Source of the DNA: Leptidea sinapis
Lineage: Eukaryota; Arthropoda; Insecta; Lepidoptera; Pieridae
DNA: 64,000 bases
Reading direction: 5' to 3'
NCBI RefSeq assembly: GCF_905404315.1
Contig: NC_066267.1
Location: forward strand, 5,284,501 to 5,348,500
Shown here: positions 46,601 to 58,600 of the stretch, piece by piece
Numbering within the stretch: position 1 is the first letter of the stretch
Layout of the letters: each line of letters opens with the position of its first letter
Notes under the pieces: model-generated
What the model saw: only the letters and a program-made list of their open reading frames with translations
Database searches by the model: none
Told to the model about the DNA's origin: nothing
Position numbers and translations under genes: made by a program

Positions 46601-49600
46601 GTCAGATGCCTCCTGTAACTCCTCCTCTGCCGCCGCAGCTGCTCCTGCTCGCGTGGTCACTCCTTTCTCGTTCCTGGGCTATGGGTGGTACCCTCATTTA
46701 TTTTAAAAGGTCTCTACACTGTATACCTATCGATCCTCCGGTCCTATCTAACATTGAGGCCTCTGCCATTCGAGTCAGTATGGCGAATCACCAGCCGATC
46801 ACTGTTATTTCAGCTTATCTTCCGCCTAACAAACAAATATTACAGAGATATCGAAGCATTACTCGGCCACGGGGCCGCAGTCATAGTGGGCGGCGATGTT
46901 AACGCCAAACACTCCAGCTGGAACAGTAGAGCCACAAATAGAAACGGAATTTTATTAGATTCTCTTACAAAGACGCTGAACTTTTCAGTAATAGCACCTG
47001 ACGAACCAACACGATATCCGGATGTACGGTCAACAGCATGTCGACTGTACATCACGTTTCGCGTATCAGCGTTTACGTCGCCTCGCGTTATTTCCTAAGT
47101 AATATTGTAACCAGTTCGCGACAAGCCGCCGATCGATTCGCGTGCTCATTACCATACCAACATTTTACCATTTTACCATATAGCATAAGTTAAGGTTTCA
47201 ATATACCATTTGAGCCTAACTTGTGTTTTACTCTGTACGGAACCAAACCACCGTACATTGTGGTCCTTCGGCCTTTTGTTAACCAGTGACAAATTTTTTT
47301 TTTAACCATTCCAAGGACATTGTGGTCCTTCGGCCTTTTGTTAACCAGTGACAAATTTTTTTTTTTAACCATTCCAAGGACATTGTGGTCCTTCGGCCTT
47401 TTGTTAACCAGTGACAGATTTTTTTTTTAACCATTCCAAGGACATTGTGGTCCTTCGGCCTTTTGTTAACCAGTGACAAATTTTTTTTTTTAACCATTCC
47501 AAGGACATTGTGGTCCTTCGGCCTTTTGTTAACCAGTGACAAATTTTTTTTTTTTAACCATTCCAAGGACATTGTGGTCCTTCGGCCTTTTGTTAACCAG
47601 TGACAAATTTTTTTTTTTAACCATTCCAAGGACATTGGGGTCCTTCGGCCTTTTGTTAACCAGTGACAAATTTTTTTTTTTTAACCATTCCAAGGACATT
47701 GTGGTCCTTCGGCCTTTTGTTAACCAGTGACAAATTTTTTTTTTTTTTAACCATTCCAAGGACATTGTGGTCCTTCGGCCTTTTGTTAACCAGTGACCAG
47801 AATTTTTTTTTAACCATTCCAAGGACATTGTGGTCCTTCGGCCTTTTGTTAACCAGTGACCAGAATTTTTTTAACCATTTCGAGGACACAAAAACATTGT
47901 GATCCATCGTTCTATTAACCAGTACCATTAGTTAACCATTTTAACCAAAATTCGTCGCGTGTGTAGTGAACCAAATTAGTGTTGACCAAAGTGCTTGTGT
48001 GTGGAGTGTAACCAGTTCACCAGATCGGCGATACTACCAGCGACTACCAACGGGGAGACTGCTGAGGACACACCAGGTCACCACGTACCAGTCTTCAAGT
48101 AAGATCTTTCCTTTTTATCACTCACCACTCTTTACCACTCTCTTTTGACCCGTAACCATGGAGGCTCTATTAACCACCCAAAACCAGATTATGTCCGCGA
48201 TTAACACGCAGTGTGTTAATTTCAAGAAGGACGGGCCAGAACGAAAGACACCCGCCTATATTGAAAAACGTCTCAACGCTTTAGACTCGTACTGGAGTGA
48301 ATTCCAGACCAACCATACTAGGCTTTGTGCTGAGTTTGAAGACCCTAACCATCGCTACTTCGCGGAAAACCATTACCAGCGGACGAAAGATTTTTACCAG
48401 GAAGTTAGGAATATGATTTCTAATTACGTAACCAGCGATCCCAGCAAACCATTACTGAGACCTGCTACACCATTATCGCAGGGCTCAGATAGGCGCGATA
48501 TTTTCTCTCCCGCTCAGGAGGGTCCCTCTTTTAGCTTCCCTGCACCAAAGCTATCGAACCAGGGCAACTCCAGTAGGGTCGAAGAAATGCTGCGAAAGCA
48601 GAAGAGCAACTTCAAGGCGCTATCCCGTACCATAGAGGCTGTCGACCTTGAAAGCTGCTCCGACCGCTGGGAGTTCGAAGATATTTTACGAACTATCCAA
48701 TCAAGATGGTCGGTCATCGATTCTCTTCACTGGGACATCGACAGCGAAGGGCTGCTCGACAACGAAGAGTATGAGACAGCATTCGCTGAGATGGAGAAGA
48801 AATACAACACCATGAAGAAGGCAGTGAACAGACAGATGTGGTCGTCATCTTACAGGGAACGTTCAACCCCACAAATGGACATTCCCACCTTCAGCGGAAA
48901 CTACCAAGATTGGATATGTTTTAAAGATTTATTCTCCGAAACAATTCACCATAATAAATCTTTACCAAATGCGCAGAAAATGCAATTCTTGAAAAGTAAG
49001 CTCCGTGGCGAGGCTGAAAAATTAGTTCACCATTTACGCATCAATTCTGAAAACTACGAAGTATGCTGGGACATATTAAACCAACGTTACCATAATACTA
49101 GGTTAATATTTAATTCTCACATACAATTGTTACTAACCATGCCTACGATTCAACATCAATCTGCAGCGGTCATCAAAAGGTTACATGACACCACCAACGA
49201 GTGTCTTAACTCTATAAAAGCAATGGGCATCGACATTTCCAACTGGGACCCATTGATCGTCTATATTTTGTGCCAAAAGTTAGATACTGAAACCCATAAT
49301 GATTACATTGTGTCGCTTAAGAATCCAAAAGAATTGCCTACTTTGTTAGATTTTTTGAAATTTTTAGAAATTAAATTTACTTCGTTAGAAAGCTCTCGTC
49401 GTAAGCAGGACTTCAACAAATCAAATTCATCCCAGGTACACCAAAACCAATACCAAAAACCATGGGCTGAAAAGCATACCAATAACCATTTACATAATTT
49501 TATGAACAGAAATTTTAAACCAAGACCAGCTGTAATAAACCACGTCAATACGAAACCAGTACATATTGCGCCACAACGGAAATGCATACTCTGTAAAACG

Positions 49601-52600
49601 TGTTGCCATGAATTGTTTAAATGCAAACAATTTCTAGAATCCGCACCGCTGAATCGACTTAAGGTCATTGAATCCAACAAATTATGTAAAAACTGTTTAA
49701 TTAACCATTATGACAAGGAATGTTCTTCGGAAAAAACTTGCCGTTTTTGTAACCAGCAGCATAATACTCTTCTGCATAATGCTCTTGTCACTTTTGCACC
49801 ATCTACTTCTAGAAATACCGAGATCGAAAGATCTCCTAGAAGATCCAATATATGCGTTACCAATGCCCCACAAGAAACCATGCCCAAATTATTAGCAACA
49901 GCTAAAGTTAATATTATGTCTATGGATGGCTGTCACCATACCATGCGAGCCCTCATAGACCCGTGCGCGGAGTCATCTCTCATTACAGAGAATGCCGCTC
50001 AACTTTTAGGCCTACCCAGGATTAAGCGCCACTGTGTGGTGGTCGGAGTAGGCGCAAAAGCCAACAATAGTAAGGGAGTCGCACAGCTTTCAGTGTCATC
50101 TCTTCATAATAATTTCACATTTAAAACGGAAGCCTATGTGATGAAGCATGTCGTCGGGAATTTACCACACGAAACATTAGAAAAACCAGCTTGGCCGTAT
50201 TTACAAAAGTTACCACTCGCAGATCCAGAGTTTTATAAAAGTAGACCAATAGATTTAATTTTAAGCGTTGAAGTTTACGAATTAATTATTTTACCAGGTT
50301 TAATTCGTAATGGCACATCACTACCAATCGCGCAAAATACCAAGCTCGGTTGGATTCTTAGTGGTACCATAAAACCAAACCAAACATATTGCAACGTCGT
50401 CATGGTCGACTTGCAGGATATACAGCGGTTCTGGGAGATTGAAGATATCTCAGACAACTCTGTAAATATTACGGATGAAGATAACCATTGCCTTCATCAT
50501 TATCAACAGCATACTACGCGCAAACCAGACGGACGTTATGTTGTACGGTTACCATTAAAACCAGAGATTACCGAAAAATTGGGTGAGTCTAAAACCAAAG
50601 CCGTAGCCCAATTTCGGCAATTAGAACGCAGATTTTGTAAAAATAAAATTATCGAACAGAACTACAAACAATTTATCCATGAATATATTAATTTAAACCA
50701 TATGAAGAAATGTAATAGTAATCCGATACTTCAGTGCTATTTACCTCACCATTGTGTAATCAGAACGGATTCCACGACGACTGCCACGCGAGTTGTTTTT
50801 AATGCCTCAGCGAAAACTTCGACTGGACTTTCGTTGAATGACCTTATGTACTCTGGACCAAATTTACAAGAGGATTTGTTTACTCTCATATTAAAGTGGA
50901 GGCAGTACCAAATAGCCTTCACAGCCGATATAGAGAAGATGTTCAGATTTATAGATGTCCATGATGATGACCAGCCGCTCCAGAAGATCGTGTGGAGGGA
51001 CTCTGAAAAGCAACCATTAGAAGAATACCAACTTACCACTGTCACATACGGCACCAAGGCCGCACCATTCCTAGCCATGATGACATTGAAACGTCTGGCT
51101 AAGGATGAAGGTCACCGTTACCCAGAAGCAGCAGAAGTTCTGGCTACCAGGCTCTACATGGATGACCTCCTCCATGGACATCATGACCTCCAGTCTGCAA
51201 GGAGGCTGATTTCCGACCTCATAAATCTCCTTAAGTTAGGTGGATTCAATCTAAGGAAGTGGTCGTCAAATCAACCAGATGTACTACCAGATAACCAGTT
51301 ACCATGCGAAGACCAAGCATATGTTTTTAAATACCAGGAATCAACCAAGGCATTAGGACTTAAGTGGCATCCCGACGAAGATTATTTCACTTTTCAATTG
51401 AATTCCGAACCAGTCAGTAAACTCACCAAAAGAAGTTTACTCTCGAATATATCGAAGATATTTGATCCGCTTGGATGGCTTTCACCAGTTACCACCAAGT
51501 TGAAACTACTCTTCCAGGAAGTATGGCTCTTAAATCTTCTGTGGGACGACGAATTACCAGCTGACATCAACACAAAATGGAAAACCATAGAGGCTGACAT
51601 CACGAAAATTAGCCATATTACCATACCAAGGTGGTTGCAGTCTTCTAAGAACGACACCATTGAATTACATGGGTTTTGTGATTCATCACAAAATGCCTAC
51701 GCTTGTGTTGTATACTGCAGAGTCAACAATATTACCAGCAACCAGTCTTCTGTAGTATTAGTAGCTTCGAAGTCTCGTCTCGTACCTGTAAAGAAAAATG
51801 TATCGTTACCTAGATTAGAGTTATGTGCAGCGGTTCTACTTACCAAGGTCATGAAGATCACCTGTAAATGCCTATCAGATTACAACATCAAAATCTACGG
51901 TTGGTCTGATTCGACAGCTGTGTTAGGCTGGCTCAACGGCGACCCATGTAAATGGAAACCATTCGTCGCGAATAGGGTGAAGCAGGTCATTGACATTATA
52001 CCATCGAGTAGCTGGCATTATGTGTCAACAAAGGACAACCCAGCTGACTGCGCAAGTAGAGGCATTACCACAGAACAGCTGATTAACCATTCCATGTGGT
52101 GGATAGGTCCCCACTGGCTAAGATCGTTTGAAGAGTCCAAATTAACCAATAAATTATATACAACCTGCGAAGAGCTTAAAAAACCATTATTAAATATAAA
52201 TGTAAACACAATTAAATATCAAAACAAGGTTATAGATAGTATAATTAGCAGATACAGCGATTTTACGCGAGCTTCAAGAGTGCTTGCGTGGGTGTTACGT
52301 TTTACACCTAAGTCATTTAATACTAATAAAACAAACTACTTAACTATATTAGAAATAAGAAAAGCTAAAAACTTAATTATAAGGCATATACAACAAGTAG
52401 AATTTTTAGAAGATATACAATATATTAAAAACCATAACCAACCTAACCCTAAGAGTAAATTATTAAAATTGAAACCATTTATTGATAACCAGGGGCTCTT
52501 GAGGGTTGGGGGGCGATTGACCAACGCCAAAATAGAAGATAGTATGAAACATCCGTGTATTTTACCACATAACCATTTGCTTACTGACATGATTATTGAC

Positions 52601-55600
52601 CACGCGCATAAGATGACCTTTCATGGGGGTCCCCGGTTAACCCTTGCTTGGCTGCGTCAAGAATATTGGATCCTGGGAGGAAACAATGCTGTAAAGAAGA
52701 GGCTACGGAGATGTGTGCTATGTAGAAGGCACGACCCCCTGAAACACGACCAGTTGATGGGAGACTTACCACCTGCAAGAATCAACAGGACCCGCCCCTT
52801 TTACCATTTGGGGGTTGATTTTACTGGTTTTGTTGACGTCAAGTCTGCGAAGGGTAGATCAGTGAGATGTACCAAAGGATATGTCGCCGTCTTCGTGTGT
52901 ATGGCGACCAAGGCTGTACATTTGGAGTTGGTCTCTGATCTCACCGCCTCAGCATTTTTGGCAGCCCTCAGAAGACTTGCGGCCAGGAGAGGATCGCCCG
53001 GTCACATTTACAGTGACAACGGGACGAACTTTATAAAAGCAAATAGAGTTTTGCAAGAGGAGATTGTTAACTTGAAAACCATATTGAATGACCAGTTTTA
53101 TGCAGAAATAGCTGAAATGTCGATAGAATGGCACTTCAACGCACCATCTTGGCCAAGCGCAGGCGGTCTCTGGGAGGCTGCAGTGAAGAGCTTGAAATAC
53201 CACCTGAAGCGAGTAATAGGAGAACAAAAACTCACCTACGAGGAGTTCTCTACTCTTCTAGCTCAGCTAGAAGGATGCCTTAACTCCAGACCTCTGTGCC
53301 CGCTGAGTGAAGACGTCGAAGACTTAGATTGTTTGACCCCTTCTCATTTTCTGTCCAGTGGACCAACATTGACCATTGTTGAGTCAGAACACGACTTACG
53401 AACCAGATGGCAGTTAGTGCAGAAGATTTACCAAGATGTGTGGAAGAGATGGAGAGCGGAGTACCTCACACAGTTGAACGCTAGGTCCAAGTGGCGACGT
53501 TCACAACCAAATTTAAATGTTGGCGGCATTGTAATTATACACGATGCTAACCTGCCACCGGGTAAATGGGCTCTCGGTCGAATCGTGCAGCTACATCCGG
53601 GGCAAGATGGGCTAGTTCGAGTAGTCTCTGTTAAAACCAAAAATGGCATTATGAAGCGACCAGTAGTCAAACTATCTCTTTTACCTATTAACCACTCCAA
53701 CGACGAAGACAGTAACCAAATTCATGAAACCACTGACCATAACCAGCCGAAACACCAGTCGAACGACGATTTACCAAAACCAAAGCGACGAGCTAGAAGA
53801 GGAATTGTTAATTTATTTACCATGGCACTTATGTTGTTTACCTTTTTATTTTCACCAGCCACGTGTGCATACAACGCTATAAACTTCAACGACAGTCAAA
53901 GTTTATATTTAGATAAAATATCAACCATGCGACTAGTTCAGGACGAATGGAAACTAGTTGTATACTACGATTTAAAACCATATTGGCAAGGCAGTAAATT
54001 GTTATCCAAATATATTGATCATATGGAATATATTTGCAAGGAATCGTCAGTCAGAAACCATTGTGAATCTATTTTAATACAATTACAGCACAGTTATACA
54101 GAGTTATCGCATTACAATAACATTCTGTCGACGCAGCAGTTCCCACGCGGGCACGCGCGGCGCAGGCGCGGCCTTATCAACGCTGTGGGTAATGTTGCAC
54201 ACGCGCTGTTCGGTGTACTCGATGACCAATTCGCTAAGCAGTATATTCAGGACATCGATTTAATTAGGGAAAACCAAAACCATCTTGCTGCTCTATGGAA
54301 AAACCAGACTTCCGTAATAGAAGCAGAATATAATGTATTGAAGAGGATGCAAGGCTCAATTGACAAACAATATAAAATATTTACTCATTACCTTAACCAG
54401 TTAAAGAACGCTACCAATGATGTCAAGAGTCAATTGAAAGACGTGGAAAACAATAATGAATTTTTATTATGCGCTATGGCAGCTAACAGCTTGGAGTCGA
54501 ATTTGAAGAATGTGCAGGATGTTCTTTTAGATACTGTTTCGGAGGTGTACTTTGGGAAGTTCAACATACATCTTTTGAAACCCGACCAGCTTCTAGAAGA
54601 ATTAAATATTATTTCCGGAAGATTGTCCAACGATTTAAGTTTACCAATAGAGAACACGCATACAGAATTAACCAAAATGTACCATTTACTCAAGGTCAGA
54701 GCGAAAATGCTAAATGACTATTTTATTTTTGAAATTAGAATACCATTAGTGAGTAGAGACCATTACCAAGTATATAAAATTTATCCTGTACCAAGACGGA
54801 ACGGCAAAACCATGGTCACCCTAGTTCCAGTTTCGGATTACATTGCGATCAACTTACGAAGAGACTCATTTATGACCATATCACACTTAGAATTAAATAA
54901 TTGTCTTCATTTAGATACTGAGACACAACTTTGTCCTTTGGAAAAACCAATTTCTCATATGAGGCATGATGACGTCATGTGCTCCAAAGACCAGGAGACG
55001 AAGCAGTGCAGAACCAAAACTGCCAAATGTCTAGATTGGTGGTCTCAGCTAAGCGAGGTCAATACATACTTTTTCTTTTGCTGCGACTCGTATCCAGTAC
55101 GTATCATCTGTGGAGAGCAAATGTTTTCCAATCATCTTAATAATAGCGGCATTATTAGGTTGGGTCCAGATTGTGTTCTGAAAGGACAAGACATTACCAT
55201 TTATGCTCGGAGGCTTCAGAACAATACATTAACCATACAGACGGATATACCAGCTATAGACATTCACCCCATCAACCACATCTTTAACCAGAATAAGACG
55301 TTCGTGTCGCTGATTTCGGAGCCAGCATCAGTGATGGGTGGTTACGATCAGGAGCTAGATGATATAGGCGCAAAAATAAAACAAATGAATTCAGAGAGTG
55401 GTCTAAAGGGTGGTATATCTTATCACGACGTTCACCACTACGTCGCGATATACGTGGTGGCGGGTGTGCTGGTGGCCGGGGCCGCCGCGTACGCCGTGCG
55501 GCGGTGGTGCCCGCGCCGCAGCCGACGCCAGGACTCCAGCGCGCCGCCCGCGCCGGCAGCCGCTGGCGCAGGGCCAGCCGCGTCGCACCCGCCGCGCCCT

Positions 55601-58600
55601 GAGCCGCGGGGTCTGACGAACGCAGCGTTTGTGTATAGTGTTAGTGACCAGTGTGTAAGTGTAGTTAACCACGGGCAATCTAGTGCTAGTAAAAATAGTG
55701 ATAAGTGTAGTGATGAAGTGAAAGACCAATCCACTTCTCCTGTAGTGCATAGGCATAATTTTAGTGATTACTGTGGCTAGAGACATTAAGGTTACCATTA
55801 GATAATGCAAATTTGTTTATCACCTTGTCTCACGTCACTCGCTAACCATAACCATTTCTTTTTTGTACCATCTTCACCACCACTCTTTCTTCTCTCGCGG
55901 TGGCAGCATGTACGGTCAACAGCATGTCGACTGTACATCACGTTTCGCGTATCAGCGTTTACGTCGCCTCGCGTTATTTCCTAAGTAATATTGTAACCAG
56001 TTCGCGACAAGCCGCCGATCGATTCGCGTGCTCATTACCATACCAACATTTTACCATTTTACCATATAGCATAAGTTAAGGTTTCAATATACCATTTGAG
56101 CCTAACTTGTGTTTTACTCTGTACGGAACCAAACCACCGTACACCGGATATCGTCGCGCAGCGACCCGACATACTAGACGTTGCGTTACTTAAAAACGTA
56201 ACGCTCAATGTAAATTCAATCGAAGTTTTTCACGAATTAGAGTCAGACCACCGGCCCGTCGTCCTAAATCTAGGCCCACCGGTTAACTTTCAACCACCGA
56301 CGAAAACAGTGATCGACTGGCAACGGCTGGAAAAGGATCTCGAGAGTATCAAGTCCGACGACCTTGACCTTATACCGGACGTTATCGACTCGGTTGCCAC
56401 GGCTCACAGCGCTATTTCTCATGTGACGTCACACATCCAGAACAGGATCAAGGCCTGCTCCAGGCAGGTCCCGACGATGCAAACGCATCGCCTAAACCTG
56501 CCACCAGAGGTCAGGGACTGACTCACGCAGAAGCACAGAGCCACTAGAGTTTACGATAGGTATCCGTCGCTCGAGAATAGGCGCCACCTCCGCTACTTAC
56601 AGCGGGTGGTACGGAAACGTATCGCGGAACTCCGCGGCGAACGTTGGGACCGCTTGCTCGGTAACCTTAAGCCATCACATGTGGCTTTCTGGAAGCTGCC
56701 TTGCGCGTTCAAACAGGAGCCGCCCACTGTCATGCCTCCTTTGGATAGACCGGGACTGCAGCCGGCGCTCGATGACGATGAGAAGGCTGAATGCCTCGCC
56801 GACAGTCTCGAGAGTCAGTGCTCTCCAAATGCAGCAGCCAACCCGACACACGTTGACGAAGTTGATCGTGAAGTTGAACGTCGCTCCGCTCTGAGCACTT
56901 CAGGCGATGTAATAAAACCCACCTCTTACGAAGAGGTGAAGCTAATTATTAAGGAGCTTCACTCCAAGAAGGCCGCGGGACCCGACACTATAAACAATAG
57001 GGTTCTTAAAATCCTACCCTCGACTCTTATTACTTTATTGGTTACCATTTTTAATATTCTTTTGTCTAATAGCGCGTTCCCCGAACAATGGAATGATTCC
57101 ATTGTTATCGGTATCCCAAAACCCAATAAACCTAAAGCTAATCCGAGTAGCTATAGGCCTATTAGCTTAATTAACTCGATCGGGAAACTTTACGAAAGAT
57201 TAATTCTCGCGCGTCTTAATCATTATATCGCGGAGCTTAACCTGATACCCGACATACAGTTCGGATTCAGAACCGTGTCTCACTCGTGTCCCCAGCAGGC
57301 TCACCGACTCACCGAGTACATTCTCATACGGCGTCAATTTCACGCTACCACGGCAGCCGTGTTTTTCGATGTCGCGAAGGCCTTCGACAAGGTATGGCAC
57401 AACGGCTTAGTATTCAAGCTGTATCAACTGGGAGTGCCAGACAGGCTCGTGCGCATCATACGAGCCTACGACCGACCGACGTTATTAAATTGTATGAAAC
57501 ACCCATACCGTGGGCGAGGGATTACAAATACTTAGGAGTCACGTTCAACAGCAATATGCACTTCAAGAATCATATCGATACGGTATGCAATAGAGCCCGG
57601 TTTGTCCTCAGTCGCCTTGTGTGTGGGCGAAGCAAACTTCCGCTCAAACACAAAGTGACGCTGTACAAAACCATCGTACGGCCCATACTGTCATACGCAA
57701 GCGTCGTGTTCGCGCACACCCGACCGAGCTACTTACGTCGTTTGCAAGTACTTCAAAATAAATTCACGCGCATGGCAACCGGAGCTCCGTAGTTCATCCG
57801 AAACGTAGATCTTCACCGCGATCTAGAGCTCCCGACGATAGCTCAACACTTCAAAGAGATCTCGCGACGCTTCTTTGACAAGGCTCCTGACCATCCCAAC
57901 ATCTTGGTAAGGAAGGCATGTGGCTACACCTCCCTTCACCATAGTCTCAACCCAATAAGACGTCCCAGGCATGTCACGGTAGACCCGGATGAAGACATCA
58001 CCATCGCGAACGCGACACCCACACAAACACCGACACAGACACGCACACACCGCCTTCGCAGGCGTAGGCGCGGTCAACCGCCGCAAACCACTGGCACTCG
58101 TCACTCTGACGATGGTCAGCGGCCCGCAACCTAGATACACCACACATTCTTTTGATACCCGACGAGACGTTAGTCCTCGTCCTGTAAGCATTTCACTCCA
58201 CTCACACTCAATCACGGACTGACTGACGGACTGACATACACCACTTACACAATCACAAACACACTCCACAAACAGACACAAACACAAACATACATGCACA
58301 CAAACTTTTACACTACTTACATACATACAAACATACATACATACACTCATAAACACATACATACACACTTAGATACATTACACAAAACATCACCACACTC
58401 GCCGGCGAGTTTGTTCTTCTCATCTTTTCATCTACATTCTCTCTCCCTTCCACAAGCACACAGCCGGTCCGAGGTCGAGTCTCCTTAGGAGACGCCCCGC
58501 GACTGTTGTTGCGTAGTCTTTGCGGCCTCCACGGCCCACGTCCTACTTCGCTGTAAAAGCTAGGGCTAACAGCATAGAGGAGGTTTTAGTCGGTATGGGG

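Larger units (their letters stand above)
47023..56143 (+). mobile_element. BEL/Pao LTR retrotransposon with envelope, apparently intact
   Basis: 9121 bp with 235-bp LTRs (47023-47257 and 55909-56143) that read identically base by base as far as I checked, TG…CA ends (TGTACGGTC … CCGTACA), and a 5-bp target duplication CCGGA (47018-47022, 56144-56148). It splits the Jockey endonuclease frame. Identical LTRs plus an open 2540-codon frame imply a very recent insertion. The env-like segment makes it a candidate for an insect endogenous-retrovirus-like (semotivirus-type) element. Confidence 0.96.
46690..58134 (+). pseudogene. Jockey ORF2 (endonuclease-RT), truncated and internally deleted
   Basis: Endonuclease: 46690-47022 (VSMANHQPITVISAYLPPN, VGGDVNAKHSSWNSRATNRN) interrupted by the BEL element and resumed at 56149 (PDILDVALLKN, FHELESDHRPVVLNL). 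RT: 56606-57478 (KKAAGPDTINNRVLKI, SSYRPISLINSIGKLYERLI, FDVAKAFDKVWHNG). At about 57480 the frame jumps to the post-palm region (YKYLGVTFNSNMHFKNHID, frame ending 57792), so the block with the catalytic YADD is deleted. In-frame stops also occur at 56519 and 57790. Not functional. Confidence 0.88.

Noticed and set aside
46274..46706. Plus-strand alanine/leucine-rich frames
   Set aside because: They are the opposite strand of the Gypsy gag EEQARRQ repeats.
47258..47895. CRISPR-like array
   Set aside because: Units are contiguous tandem repeats without unique spacers, in a eukaryotic retroelement leader.
47190..47928. Long minus-strand frames with repeats of KKNLSLVNKRPKDHNVLGMV
   Set aside because: Generated by the leader tandem array whose unit length keeps frames open; no start context, no homology, and the array lies in the element's non-coding leader.
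55403..55810. GC-rich minus-strand frames
   Set aside because: Opposite strand of the polyprotein's basic, proline/alanine-rich tail.
57823..58368. Minus-strand frame rich in MYVCMYV
   Set aside because: Antisense of the Jockey 3'UTR 'cata' microsatellite.
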